The notes: generated from the sequence alone by a model not told the origin. 64,000 bases of DNA from CAZGUG01 sp964625335 (GCA_964625335.1 CAZVBE010000008.1:1-64000); one strand, 5' to 3'. Positions 25,640 through 33,400 are shown, counted from the first letter of the stretch. Made by a program: numbers and translations.

Positions 25640-25668
25640 TTGCATAATTGATTGGGCAGAATTATAAT
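25640..25668 (+). promoter_or_regulatory. Promoter of tRNA-Thr
   Basis: -35 TTGCAT, 17-base spacer, -10 TATAAT, 20 bases before the tRNA. Sigma-A type. Confidence 0.75.
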
Positions 25669-25688
25669 GAAAGGCGGAGGTTTTTCAT

Positions 25689-25763
25689 GCCAACGTAGCT
25701 CAGCGGTAGAGCGACGCACTCGTAATGCGTAGGTCGTGGGTTCAAGTCCCATCGTTGGCTCCA
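25689..25763 (+). tRNA. tRNA-Thr (anticodon CGU)
   Basis: Complete cloverleaf of 75 bases with encoded CCA. The acceptor arms GCCAACG/CGTTGGC pair perfectly; the D arm is GCTCAGCGGTAGAGC; the anticodon stem ACGCA/TGCGT holds loop CTCGTAA with anticodon CGT; the T arm has GGTTCAAGTCC. It has its own promoter and a strong terminator. Confidence 0.97.
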
Positions 25764-25765
25764 AT

Positions 25766-25804
25766 AAAAATGCGGCAGGGGACGGTTCTCCCTGCCGCAT
25801 TTTT
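25766..25804. terminator. Strong hairpin terminator after tRNA-Thr
   Basis: Perfect 15-bp stem AAAAATGCGGCAGGG/CCCTGCCGCATTTTT with the 9-base loop GACGGTTCT. A/T runs on both sides allow use in both directions, including for the convergent macrodomain gene. Confidence 0.93.
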
Positions 25805-25843
25805 ATTACTGTATTGAGATGATTGCCTGATAGACTACCGTTA

Positions 25844-26398
25844 TCAGACCTTGGCTTGCCCTTCCCGTTTCAATTCCGTATAACACTTAAAGGTCTTGCC
25901 GTCAAAGCATACAAAACATACCTTTTCCAAAACGTCGCACGGATATACCTCAAGTTTACCTTTGACTGTCCTGTAGGCAATGCGGGAAGCCCGCTCCACC
26001 GGATAACCATAGACACCTGTACTAATGGAAGGAAATGCTATGGTTTTGACTCCATTTTGTACGGCAAGTTCTATGGAATTAACATAGCATGCTTCAAGCA
26101 GTTTGGCTTCCCCATGGTCTCCTCCCCGCCATACTGGGCCGACGGTATGGATAACGTACTTTGCCGGCAGCATGTATCCTTTGGTAATCTTAGCCTCCCC
26201 GGTCCTGCAGCCTCTCAGGGTTTTGCACTCCGCAAGCAATTCTTTCCCTGCCGCTCTATGTATGGCTCCGTCAACACCGCCGCCTCCAAGCAGGCTGTTG
26301 TTTGCGGCATTTACTATAGCATCCACTTCCAGCTTTGTAATATCTCCTTTTATTATTTCGATTCTGCCTTGGGCAAAATACGTTTCATCGTTATTCAT
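25844..26398 (-). CDS. Macrodomain protein (O-acetyl-ADP-ribose deacetylase type)
   Basis: Macrodomains bind or hydrolyse ADP-ribose derivatives. The 184-residue protein is a stand-alone domain of the YmdB/MacroD class: IIKGDITKLEVDAIVNAANN, SLLGGGGVDGAIHRAAG, the substrate loop FPSISTGVYGYP, and VIHTVGPVW. The Asn-Ala-Ala-Asn and GGGVD catalytic motif is intact, so activity is likely. GGGAGG precedes the ATG. There is no toxin, ART or sirtuin gene beside it, so no partner is suggested. Confidence 0.93.
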   Translation of the reverse strand: MNNDETYFAQGRIEIIKGDITKLEVDAIVNAANNSLLGGGGVDGAIHRAAGKELLAECKTLRGCRTGEAKITKGYMLPAKYVIHTVGPVWRGGDHGEAKLLEACYVNSIELAVQNGVKTIAFPSISTGVYGYPVERASRIAYRTVKGKLEVYPCDVLEKVCFVCFDGKTFKCYTELKREGQAKV

Positions 26399-26451
26399 AT
26401 TATCAACCTCCCTGGTTTTATTCTACCAGTTATTATGTCAGTGTAAATCAT

Positions 26452-26627
26452 TTACTTGTGAGCCCTTTCTACAGTCTTTCGGTGAATAATAGGACTAACT
26501 GCCGGAAAACCTATACCGGTACCTTCCTTTGGAAGGTCTCCTACCCTTCTTCAGTTATTTTGAACGCATTTTTCAAGGTTTCTGGTGAAGTGTCAGATAT
26601 GGTCTTATGGGAATAACTAACGCCCAT
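26452..26627 (-). pseudogene. Possible decayed small ORF
   Basis: The minus strand reads MGVSYSHKTISDTSPETLKN and on to EEG, then a stop; shifting two bases continues as VGDLPKEGTGIGFPAVSPII to a stop at 26452. Together this would be a frameshifted protein of about 58 residues, but I recognise no family and the region may simply be non-coding. Confidence 0.2.
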
Positions 26628-26645
26628 AATGCCTCTTTATTATAT

Positions 26646-27089
26646 CTATTTTTTCTTCCCTGTTCCTTTATATAGATTTAGAATAACATTTGCCGGGAAC
26701 AGACGATGCTCAAACAGTATACCCATAGATAAGGCAGCCTGTACCGATCCGATTGCAAAATATAATACATGGAGTAAGGTGACAGAACCAAGCATTATGC
26801 ACTGCACAATAATCCAAATTACCAGGGCCCAACTAAATACGCTGCTTATATAACCCTGGTATCGCAGCCTGAAGCGGAACATTAAAGCGCTGAAGATATT
26901 CCCCAACCCGATAACTGTAAACAGTATAATGCCGGGTATCAGGAAATTGTCAAAGGGTGAGTTTTTCAAGTATTCCGCCGGCACACCAAGGGGTTGGAAA
27001 GGATCTGTAATAGCAGCAAATCCCCCGGCCAAAGCCCCTATTCCTACAAATAGATGCAACCCTATTAATATCCAATATGTTTTTTTCAT
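26646..27089 (-). CDS. Four-helix membrane protein, unknown function
   Basis: The 147-residue product has four hydrophobic segments (WILIGLHLFVGIGALAGGFA, NFLIPGIILFTVIGLGNIFS, YISSVFSWALVIWIIVQCIM and VLYFAIGSVQAALSMGILF) and a basic tail KGTGKKK. ATG 27089 follows GGGGGAT; the open frame up to 27143 adds 18 residues without a ribosome site. I do not recognise the family. It diverges from a small Fe-S membrane protein gene at 27334. Confidence 0.7.
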   Translation of the reverse strand: MKKTYWILIGLHLFVGIGALAGGFAAITDPFQPLGVPAEYLKNSPFDNFLIPGIILFTVIGLGNIFSALMFRFRLRYQGYISSVFSWALVIWIIVQCIMLGSVTLLHVLYFAIGSVQAALSMGILFEHRLFPANVILNLYKGTGKKK

Positions 27090-27255
27090 GATCATCCCCC
27101 TTAATATTTGGCAGCAATTCACTGCTGATAAGTTTTCTCCCATGCAGCCGGTTTAAGCAAATACGGTGTCAATTATATCAAACGTCTATATATTTTCAAC
27201 CGACTTTATGCGACTGGTTAATACCCGTCATATTGAAACCTTCTGCTTTTTACCA

Positions 27256-27284
27256 TTGACTTGTCGAAACAGAATATATATACT
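27256..27284 (+). promoter_or_regulatory. Promoter of the small Fe-S membrane protein gene
   Basis: -35 TTGACT, 17-base spacer, -10 TATACT, 50 bases before the ATG at 27334. Near-consensus sigma-A promoter. Confidence 0.7.
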
Positions 27285-27333
27285 ATACCCCAGTATGGTT
27301 TGTTTGTGTACAATATATGTTGGGGGTAATACC

Positions 27334-27786
27334 ATGAAGAAAAAATCGTACTTAAAATGGTCCTGGGTTTTTATGATTGCATTTATTATGCTTTCCATAC
27401 TTGATATACGGTTTGGCCTGCTTGGCCTAATTTGCATGACTGTGCCAGTATATCATGCTCTGCGCGGCAGGGGAAAAATTCACTGTTCCCATTACTGTCC
27501 AAGGGGCTCTCTATTGGGAAATTTTCTCGGGCACATCTCTTTGGGAAACAACCTTCCGTCTCAGGTTAAAAGAAAAAATGTAAAAAATCTTCTGTTGGGT
27601 TTTATGATTGTTATGTTTACGATATCCCTCGCCCGTGCGGGTTTAAATTTGGAAAGGATGGCCTTTACCGTATTCAGGATGATGATGTCTTCGCTGTCAA
27701 TAGGAGTTATTATGGGAGTTGTTTTCAAGCCCAGAAGCTGGTGCCAGGTATGCCCCATGGGACACGCCACCAGCCTTTTGAAATGA
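27334..27786 (+). CDS. Small NapH-like membrane protein with two CxxxCP/CxxCP motifs
   Basis: The 150-residue product has three or four helices and two cysteine motifs, CSHYCPRGS at residues 51-59 and WCQVCPMGH near the C-terminus. These CxxxCP-type motifs flanked by helices are seen in NapH/CcoG/RdxA-like quinol-oxidising or redox membrane proteins, but here the ferredoxin domain that normally follows is missing and the protein is about half size. ATG 27334 follows TGGGGGTAA; upstream codons in frame lie across the promoter. It has its own promoter and terminator. Redox function is likely, partner unknown. Confidence 0.75.
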   Translation: MKKKSYLKWSWVFMIAFIMLSILDIRFGLLGLICMTVPVYHALRGRGKIHCSHYCPRGSLLGNFLGHISLGNNLPSQVKRKNVKNLLLGFMIVMFTISLARAGLNLERMAFTVFRMMMSSLSIGVIMGVVFKPRSWCQVCPMGHATSLLK

Positions 27787-27791
27787 AGGTC

Positions 27792-27832
27792 AAAGCAGCG
27801 GATTCGTTCTGGAAAAACCCGCTGCTTTTTTT
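27792..27832. terminator. Terminator between the Fe-S membrane protein and AraC-type genes
   Basis: Stem AAAGCAGCGG/CCGCTGCTTT with a 17-base loop, then TTTTTTT. Convergent genes lie on both sides. Confidence 0.85.
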
Positions 27833-27839
27833 GTTGTGA

Positions 27840-28715
27840 TTATTCCCTTTTCGTTATTGGTATCCATATTTCGCTTTTAAAGGTTGGCGAGGTTACATCT
27901 TTATGTTCGCACCACAGTATTTCCGGTCCCTCTGTGATTTCAAAATTCGAGGATGGAAACCATTCGGAGTAGATGCGTCCCCAGACCTCTTGCAACGTAT
28001 CGGGAAAAGGTCCCACCGACTGAAACACCGCCCAGGTTGTTGCCCGGACTTCAAGCTGTGCCAAATCATCCGGACATTCTCCGGTTGTTGCCACGCCAAT
28101 ATAATGGTCAAGTTCCCCTTTTTCCTCCATACGGCCTTCCGAGAAGTTAGTTGATGCCTGGATTATCCCCGGTGGCTCGGTATTCGAGAGACTCTCGAGC
28201 TTGTATATCATCTCTTCGTTAAGCTGCTGCCACATGGCATCAATCTCTGGATTGGCCCCCTTAAAAATTATAGGCACTCTTTTCATAATGCCCACTATGC
28301 GAAAGGATTCCTTTTCAATAATACGATAATTCATTTCACTTCCCCCTTTGACTGATAGCTGGAAGGCCATTTTGGGATAGGCTTTCAGCGGCTTACCATT
28401 ATTCCTTGCTTCGGATGGTGTTAAGCCGTGCAGGCTGTGGAATGCCCGGGTGAATGAATCCGGCGAGCCGTATCCGTATTTTACGGCAACATCAATTACC
28501 CTTGCGTCACTGTCGTTAAGCTCAAAGGCTGCACGGGTAAGCCGCCTGCGGCGGATGTACTCGGACAGCGTAACGCCCGCAAGGAAGGAAAACATCCTCT
28601 TAAAATGATATTCCGAGCAGCGGGCCAGCCTTGCCACTTCCCTGTAGTCAATATCACCGGTTAGGTTTTCTTCAATATAGTTTAATGCCTCATTCATGCT
28701 TTTAAGCAAATCCAT
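27840..28715 (-). CDS. AraC-family regulator with GyrI-like effector domain
   Basis: The N-terminal 100 residues form two helix-turn-helix motifs of the AraC type (YREVARLARCSEYHFKRMFS and VIDVAVKYGYGSPDSFTRAF, with HGLTPSEAR). Residues 125-291 are a GyrI-like small-molecule-binding domain (MNYRIIEKESFRIVGI ending SEIWIPITKRE). This layout is found in Rob/SoxS-like and BltR-like drug or stress regulators. It is monocistronic; the target and ligand are not clear. The neighbour across the terminator is the small Fe-S membrane protein. Confidence 0.92.
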   Translation of the reverse strand: MDLLKSMNEALNYIEENLTGDIDYREVARLARCSEYHFKRMFSFLAGVTLSEYIRRRRLTRAAFELNDSDARVIDVAVKYGYGSPDSFTRAFHSLHGLTPSEARNNGKPLKAYPKMAFQLSVKGGSEMNYRIIEKESFRIVGIMKRVPIIFKGANPEIDAMWQQLNEEMIYKLESLSNTEPPGIIQASTNFSEGRMEEKGELDHYIGVATTGECPDDLAQLEVRATTWAVFQSVGPFPDTLQEVWGRIYSEWFPSSNFEITEGPEILWCEHKDVTSPTFKSEIWIPITKRE

Positions 28716-28842
28716 TTATATGACCTCCCTGCATCAATAGAATAGCAGAAAGTATATGTAGTAGCCCGACATTTGGTGCACAGATTTGCAGGATTAATTA
28801 ATTCTGATGCGGCAGGGCCATTCTCCCCATACCGCAGTCCGT

Positions 28843-29010
28843 TTAAACTGCAAATCGGTTAATCGCCGCTATCATCAGGGATATTGCTATTGCCGGGTAT
28901 GCATACCACGATATTTTTTTGTATCGCCAAATAACCGGATGTTTTATCAGACTGCCACAAAGCTTACACCCTTCAAAACATCGTTCACAGCATTTATATA
29001 CGCCTTCCAT
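28843..29010 (-). CDS. Possible 55-residue Cys-rich membrane peptide
   Basis: The minus strand codes MEGVYKCCERCFEGCKLCG followed by a basic stretch and a membrane helix (YAYPAIAISLMIAAINRFAV). Five cysteines in the first 18 residues form a CCxxCxxxCxxC pattern. It lies 44 bases downstream of the 48-residue GGADGPT peptide gene. AAAGGA sits directly against the ATG, a weak ribosome site, so expression is uncertain. No family is recognised. Confidence 0.4.
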   Translation of the reverse strand: MEGVYKCCERCFEGCKLCGSLIKHPVIWRYKKISWYAYPAIAISLMIAAINRFAV

Positions 29011-29054
29011 TCCTTTTTTTGTCGTTCAAATGCCTGCGGCCGGTTTTGGTAATG

Positions 29055-29201
29055 CTATAGTATTTTCGCACCCTTTAATATAAAGCTGCGATACGCAATG
29101 CCCCCAATAGTAAGCAATGCAAATATTGCGGTAATCAGGTATGGAGGCGTTTGCCCGTTAATATAAACGGTCGTCGGCCCGTCGGCGCCGCCAAATATCA
29201 T
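29055..29201 (-). CDS. 48-residue peptide resembling the GGADGPT segment of decarboxylase beta subunits
   Basis: The peptide MIFGGADGPTTVYINGQTPP is followed by one membrane helix (YLITAIFALLTIGGIAYRSF) and ILKGAKIL. GGADGPT plus a following helix is the most conserved piece of the beta subunit of sodium-pumping decarboxylases (OadB/MmdB/GcdB), which is about 370 residues long. The ATG overlaps the stop of the lipoprotein gene (TGATG), so the two are coupled, and CGGAG lies upstream. It may be a mini-protein with its own role, a relic, or a family of small peptides that share the motif. It was too short for simple ORF filters. Confidence 0.65.
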   Translation of the reverse strand: MIFGGADGPTTVYINGQTPPYLITAIFALLTIGGIAYRSFILKGAKIL

Positions 29202-29845
29202 CAATCTCCGGGGAAAAAGCCTTTATCTATCGGCACATATTCCACTCCTTTGGGATGCACATTGGTGAAAAGCTGAATACTTCCTGCTTCAATATCGCCA
29301 TCGTTAAGTTTTGCAGTGAATTTCATATCATAGTTTGATTCCTTTGGCTGATTGTACTCGTCGTAAAGCTGCTGGTAATGCTTTGAACCGCTCTCTTTTG
29401 CCTCTTTTATATATTCAACCGTATCCGGATTCTTGTAATAGTTTTGATTTATCATTTTAAGGAAAAATGTAACCTCAATGTCGATATCGGTAAGTACATG
29501 CTCCACGTTTGTGAACTCGAACCCCAACACCTGGTAATAGGGGCTGTATTTTTCGGTAAACAGCTCCGCTATATGATTGGAGAACTGCTCTTTGTACTGC
29601 TTTGGGAAACCATCCTTGCTTTCGAGTTTTATAAATACCCCATTTTCGATAGTACCGATATCCTCCGCACTGTTTCCTTCACCATTTGCCTGTCCGTCAT
29701 CGATATTCTCCGGTTGTCCCTCATCTATCTCATTTTGCCGATCCCTATGGTCACATGCGGCAAGAAATACTGCACCGCCTACAACTGAGATTAGAACTAT
29801 TATCAGCATTAGTACAGAGGTTTTTGACCTTTTATTAATCATCAT
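29201..29845 (-). CDS. Lipoprotein of unknown function
   Basis: After a basic start (MMINKRSKTSVLMLIIVLIS) the signal ends in a lipobox FLAAC, then an acidic linker rich in Asp, Glu, Gly and Asn (residues 35-63), then a folded domain of about 150 residues with FTEKYSPYYQVLGFEF and MKFTAKLNDGDIEAGSI. The start is ATG 29845 (or 29842), about ten bases after GAAAGG. Its stop overlaps the start of a 48-residue peptide gene. I do not recognise the family. Confidence 0.72.
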   Translation of the reverse strand: MMINKRSKTSVLMLIIVLISVVGGAVFLAACDHRDRQNEIDEGQPENIDDGQANGEGNSAEDIGTIENGVFIKLESKDGFPKQYKEQFSNHIAELFTEKYSPYYQVLGFEFTNVEHVLTDIDIEVTFFLKMINQNYYKNPDTVEYIKEAKESGSKHYQQLYDEYNQPKESNYDMKFTAKLNDGDIEAGSIQLFTNVHPKGVEYVPIDKGFFPGD

Positions 29846-30017
29846 AATCGTTACCAACCTTTCTTTGACTGTCTGCTATTCTCCGCCAATGGACGGCTGC
29901 ATTGTCCTCGTATAACAACTGTCGCTGCTGCAATTATCCCTGCGGCAATAATGAATAATCAGTGCTATTCTTTTGACGCTAATAATATATAATAGTTCCC
30001 ATTAATACAAAATCGGA

Positions 30018-30048
30018 ATGAACCGGAAGAACCGTCCCTCTGGTTCGC
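30018..30048. repeat. 31-bp repeat, copy 1
   Basis: Identical to 30065-30095. Each contains GAACC...GGTTC arms around GGAAGAACCGTCCCTCT, so each can form a small hairpin. Confidence 0.9.
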
Positions 30049-30064
30049 CCTGGTTCGCCCCGGG

Positions 30065-30095
30065 ATGAACCGGAAGAACCGTCCCTCTGGTTCGC
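30065..30095. repeat. 31-bp repeat, copy 2
   Basis: Exact copy of 30018-30048, 47 bases away, ending just before the -35 of ylmH. Its AGAACCGTCCC core also occurs at 273-290 and in the tRNA-Thr terminator loop. Confidence 0.9.
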
Positions 30096-30183
30096 TTGAC
30101 ATGGATTCTCTCCTGGCTTAACATGTATGTATGGTTTGTACACAAAAGAATAACTTGACTGGGAGGAGGGGGCAAAACTGAGC

Positions 30184-30963
30184 GTGAAGGACTATCTCAC
30201 TAGAAAATACTCCGGTGATGAGAATAGATACTTTGTAAGCAGGATGATAGAGTATTCAAAGAGGTGCGAAAGGACACAGCAGCGAATTTTCACCGATTTC
30301 CTCGACCCTATCAAGGTAAAAATAGCCTGGGAAATATCAAAAACCTGTGACGGCATTAGCATGGGCTTGTATGGCGGGTTTGAAGAGGCCGAGCGCCGGA
30401 TGGCGGTAATCCTGCCTGAATGGGACAGTATTGAACCTAAAGAGTACCCGATAGAAATGCTTAAAATGACCGATAAGGGCTGGGGCGGGGCACTAAGCCA
30501 CAGGGATTACCTGGGGGCACTATTAGGTATTGGTATAAAGAGGGAAAAGATTGGGGACCTTGTTGTCGGGGAAGGTTTCTGCCTTGCTGCCATACACAGG
30601 GATATTGCCGGGTTTGTTGAAACCAACATGGAAAGAGCCGGAAGAAACAGTGTTACTGTAGAAAAGGTAGATGCTAATGCCCTGGAACTCAAACCTGAAT
30701 TCAGGGAAATGCGGATTACCGTCACTTCCCCCAGACTGGACGGAGTGATTGGACCGGTGTTTGGGCTTAGCCGGGCAAAATCCGCTAAACTTATTGCAGC
30801 GGGAAAGGTTAAGGTAAACTGGGAAGTCTGTACCCGAACTGATACTGCGCTTCAGGAAGGCGATATAGTCTCGGCGGGGGGCAAGGGCAAATTTAAAGTC
30901 AGGGAAATTGCCGGCGTTACAAAAAAGGGCAGGACGATAGTGGTCACTGATAAATATATTTAA
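30184..30963 (+). CDS. ylmH: YlmH-family S4-domain RNA-binding protein
   Basis: The 259 residues match YlmH: an N-terminal domain with RYFVSRMIEYSKRCERTQQR and FTDFLDP, a middle block (GWGGALSHRDYLGALLGIGI, EKIGDLVVGEG), and a C-terminal S4 RNA-binding domain starting at LDGVIGPVFGLSRAKSAKLI. YlmH is reported to rescue stalled ribosomes or act in division in Firmicutes, where it sits in the ylm/divIVA cluster; here it is alone. GTG start with a somewhat distant GGAGGAGGGGG. A strong terminator follows. Confidence 0.88.
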   Translation: MKDYLTRKYSGDENRYFVSRMIEYSKRCERTQQRIFTDFLDPIKVKIAWEISKTCDGISMGLYGGFEEAERRMAVILPEWDSIEPKEYPIEMLKMTDKGWGGALSHRDYLGALLGIGIKREKIGDLVVGEGFCLAAIHRDIAGFVETNMERAGRNSVTVEKVDANALELKPEFREMRITVTSPRLDGVIGPVFGLSRAKSAKLIAAGKVKVNWEVCTRTDTALQEGDIVSAGGKGKFKVREIAGVTKKGRTIVVTDKYI

Positions 30964-31015
30964 AAACTCCTCCCCGGCCAGGTATTTAATCCTAGCCAGA
31001 GAGGAGTTTTTTTTC
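30962..31015. terminator. Terminator between ylmH and oadA
   Basis: Outer stem AAAACTCCTC/GAGGAGTTTT with an inner GGCCAGG...CCTAGCC part, then a T-run. A-rich on the other side, so usable by the convergent oadA. Confidence 0.85.
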
Positions 31016-31017
31016 TT

Positions 31018-32415
31018 TTATACAGGATGGGTCATATCATCAAGGTTGACCATTTCTGTATCTATTTTATATTTTTGCGCCCGCCTGTACTCGAAATACT
31101 TTATGGCAACCGGCGGGAACAGAGCATATGACAGCACGTCCTCTTCCTGTTCTATATACTCCTTTATCTCGTTTCTAAGGCTCTCAAGCTGCGGAGGTAT
31201 GTCATCGGCAGGTCTATGGGTTATAACCGGCTCGTCCCCAACTATCAGTTTTGTAATTTCGTCGGATATCGGTACGGTCGGTCTGCCATAGAGACCCTTA
31301 ACATAGTTTTTAACCTCATTGGGTATCATCTTGTATTTCTCGCCTGCCAAAACATTCATTACGGCCTGCGTTCCTACTATCTGGCTGGTAGGAGTTACAA
31401 GCGGCGGATACCCCAGGTCTTTTCTCACGTTTGGTATTTCCTTGAGCACTTCGTCATATTTGTCAAGAGAATTCTGCAGCTCCAGCTGTGAAACCAGATT
31501 CGAAAGCATACCTCCCGGCACCTGGTAGATTAGCGTATTGATATCAACTGCAAGCACCTTGGGGTTTAAGATGCCTTCTTTCATATACTTATCCCTTATA
31601 GGCTTGAAGTACTCGGCTATTTCATTAAGAAGCCTAATGTCCAGCCCCGTATCATGCTCAGTGCCTTCCAGCGTAGCCACAAGCGGTTCTGTAGGAGGCT
31701 GAGCAGTTCCCGAACCGAATGGAGAAATGGAGGTGTCCACCACATCTACTCCCGCTTCTATCCCTTTAAGATAAGCCATTGGTGCCAGACCGCTGGTACA
31801 ATGGGAGTGCAGCTGAATAGGAACCTTTACAGTTTCTTTAAGGGCCTTTACCAGTTCATATGTGTAATAGGGTGTCAGGAGACCCGACATATCCTTTATA
31901 CATATTGAATTGGCACCCATATCCTCCATTTTCTTAGCAAGCTTGGCAAACGTCTCCACAGTGTGTACAGGGCTTATGGTATAGCATATGGCTCCCTGTG
32001 CATGGGCGCCTTCCTTTATGGTAGCCTCCATTGCCTTCTCAATGTTTCTCACATCATTAAGGGCGTCAAATATTCTTACAATGTCTATACCGTTATAGAC
32101 AGCCCTCTTTACAAATTCCTCGACTACATCGTCAGCATAGTGCTTATAGCCCAGTATGTTTTGTCCCCTCAAAAGCATCTGGAGCTTGGTATTTTTCATC
32201 TTGGATTTAATTTTCCTCAGCCTTTCCCAGGGGTCCTCGTTCAAAAACCTCAGACATGAATCAAATGTTGCTCCTCCCCACATCTCTATCGAGTGGTAAC
32301 CTACCTTGTCAATCTTTTCTGCAATGGGAAGCATTTCATCAGTACTCATCCTTGTGGCAATAAGCGACTGATGTGCATCCCTGAAAGCAGTTTCAGTAAT
32401 CATAACCTTGGCCAA
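31018..32415 (-). CDS. oadA: Oxaloacetate decarboxylase/pyruvate carboxylase carboxyltransferase subunit, no biotin domain
   Basis: The enzyme moves carboxyl groups between pyruvate/oxaloacetate and biotin. Residues 1-290 form the TIM-barrel transferase (ITETAFRDAHQSLIATRMST, IRIFDALNDVRN-like VRIFDALNDVRN, metal-binding QLHSHCTSGLAPM), and residues 300-465 the PYC/OADA conserved domain (VPGGMLSNLVSQL). It stops before the biotinyl domain with its AMKM lysine, which most OadA or PycB proteins carry; a separate biotin carrier would be needed. TTG start with GGAGG upstream. No oadB or oadG is in the window, except for a 48-residue peptide sharing one OadB motif at 29055. Confidence 0.92.
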   Translation of the reverse strand: MAKVMITETAFRDAHQSLIATRMSTDEMLPIAEKIDKVGYHSIEMWGGATFDSCLRFLNEDPWERLRKIKSKMKNTKLQMLLRGQNILGYKHYADDVVEEFVKRAVYNGIDIVRIFDALNDVRNIEKAMEATIKEGAHAQGAICYTISPVHTVETFAKLAKKMEDMGANSICIKDMSGLLTPYYTYELVKALKETVKVPIQLHSHCTSGLAPMAYLKGIEAGVDVVDTSISPFGSGTAQPPTEPLVATLEGTEHDTGLDIRLLNEIAEYFKPIRDKYMKEGILNPKVLAVDINTLIYQVPGGMLSNLVSQLELQNSLDKYDEVLKEIPNVRKDLGYPPLVTPTSQIVGTQAVMNVLAGEKYKMIPNEVKNYVKGLYGRPTVPISDEITKLIVGDEPVITHRPADDIPPQLESLRNEIKEYIEQEEDVLSYALFPPVAIKYFEYRRAQKYKIDTEMVNLDDMTHPV

Positions 32416-32485
32416 TTTTATGCCTCCTTATTTTATAATAAATGTATTTAACCAAATAAAAGTTGTTTGTAATCCTGTTTATACA

Positions 32486-33400
32486 CTAAAGGTGAGCAGC
32501 TCCGCGAATTTCGTCAATCGATCTACAGCCTTTTTCATGCAGATAATTGTCTATACCTTCTACAACTTCAACCATTGTAAGGGGATTTACAAAATTCGCA
32601 CACCCCACCTGCACTGCAGACGCACCCGCCAGAATGTATTCGATGGCATCCTGCCAGCATGTTATACCTCCGCAGGCTATTATGGGTATCTTTACAGCCT
32701 CCCATACCTGGTATACCATTCTCATATTTATCGGTTTAATCGCCGGCCCCGACAGGCCTCCCATTATATTGCCCAAAACGGGTTTTTGTTTGTCTATATC
32801 TATCTTCATGCTTATGAATGTGTTTGCAATTGTTACTGCATCGGCACCGCAATCTTCGGAAATGGATGCAGTTTTCCGTATGTCTGTCACGTTTGGAGAC
32901 AGTTTTGATATAATCGGGTGTTTTGTTACCGACCTGACCCCCTGGACTACCCTGCCCAGCAAAACCTCATCCGAAGCAAATTGCAGACCGCTTCCCACAT
33001 TGGGACACGAAAGATTAATTTCTATCGCGCCTACCTTGTCTATGCCATCCAGCATTTTTGCAGACTCTATAAAATCTTCCGGGCATCCGCCTGAAATACT
33101 TATAATTACGGGAGTATTAAGTTTTGCAAGCGCATCAAGCTCACTGTCGATAAATTTTTCTATCCCTCCGGAGGGGATACCGACAGAATTAATCATTCCG
33201 GCTTCCACTTCAACAATCCTTGGCCCCGGATTGCCTTCTCTTTTTTCTCTGTGGACCGACTTTACAACAATCGCTCCAAGCTTATCCATAGTGAATACAT
33301 TTGCATTATCCTCATAGTATCCATACGCCCCCGATGCAGGCATTACAGGGTTCTTGAGTGTAAGGCTTCCTATATTGACATGAATATCCGTCTTATACAT
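32486..33400 (-). CDS. pyrD: Dihydroorotate dehydrogenase B, catalytic subunit
   Basis: Class 1B PyrD oxidises dihydroorotate to orotate with NAD+ via PyrK. The 304-residue FMN barrel shows NPVMPASGAYGYY, the active-site loop INLSCPNVGSGLQFAS with catalytic Cys, ISKLSPNVTDI, and IACGGITCWQDAIEYILAGA. The start directly follows the pyrK stop, typical for the pair. The pair is downstream of an IclR regulator and the Liv importer, not with the PyrR-controlled genes, so a reductive or catabolic use (orotate reduction) is also possible. Confidence 0.95.
   Translation of the reverse strand: MYKTDIHVNIGSLTLKNPVMPASGAYGYYEDNANVFTMDKLGAIVVKSVHREKREGNPGPRIVEVEAGMINSVGIPSGGIEKFIDSELDALAKLNTPVIISISGGCPEDFIESAKMLDGIDKVGAIEINLSCPNVGSGLQFASDEVLLGRVVQGVRSVTKHPIISKLSPNVTDIRKTASISEDCGADAVTIANTFISMKIDIDKQKPVLGNIMGGLSGPAIKPINMRMVYQVWEAVKIPIIACGGITCWQDAIEYILAGASAVQVGCANFVNPLTMVEVVEGIDNYLHEKGCRSIDEIRGAAHL

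Larger units (their letters stand above)
29846..30183. other. Intergenic region with tandem GAACCGTCCC hairpin repeats and the ylmH promoter
   Basis: Between divergent genes. It holds the two 31-bp repeats listed separately and, at 30096-30124, -35 TTGACA, 17-base spacer, -10 TAACAT pointing to ylmH. No small gene is seen. Confidence 0.6.

Noticed and set aside
25600..25800. Minus-strand frame across the tRNA with GLEPTTYALRVRRSTAEL
   Set aside because: This is the well-known spurious translation of the antisense of a tRNA gene and its terminator.
28807..29052. 81-residue plus-strand frame
   Set aside because: No ribosome site and an unprotein-like sequence; the minus strand has a more plausible small ORF here.
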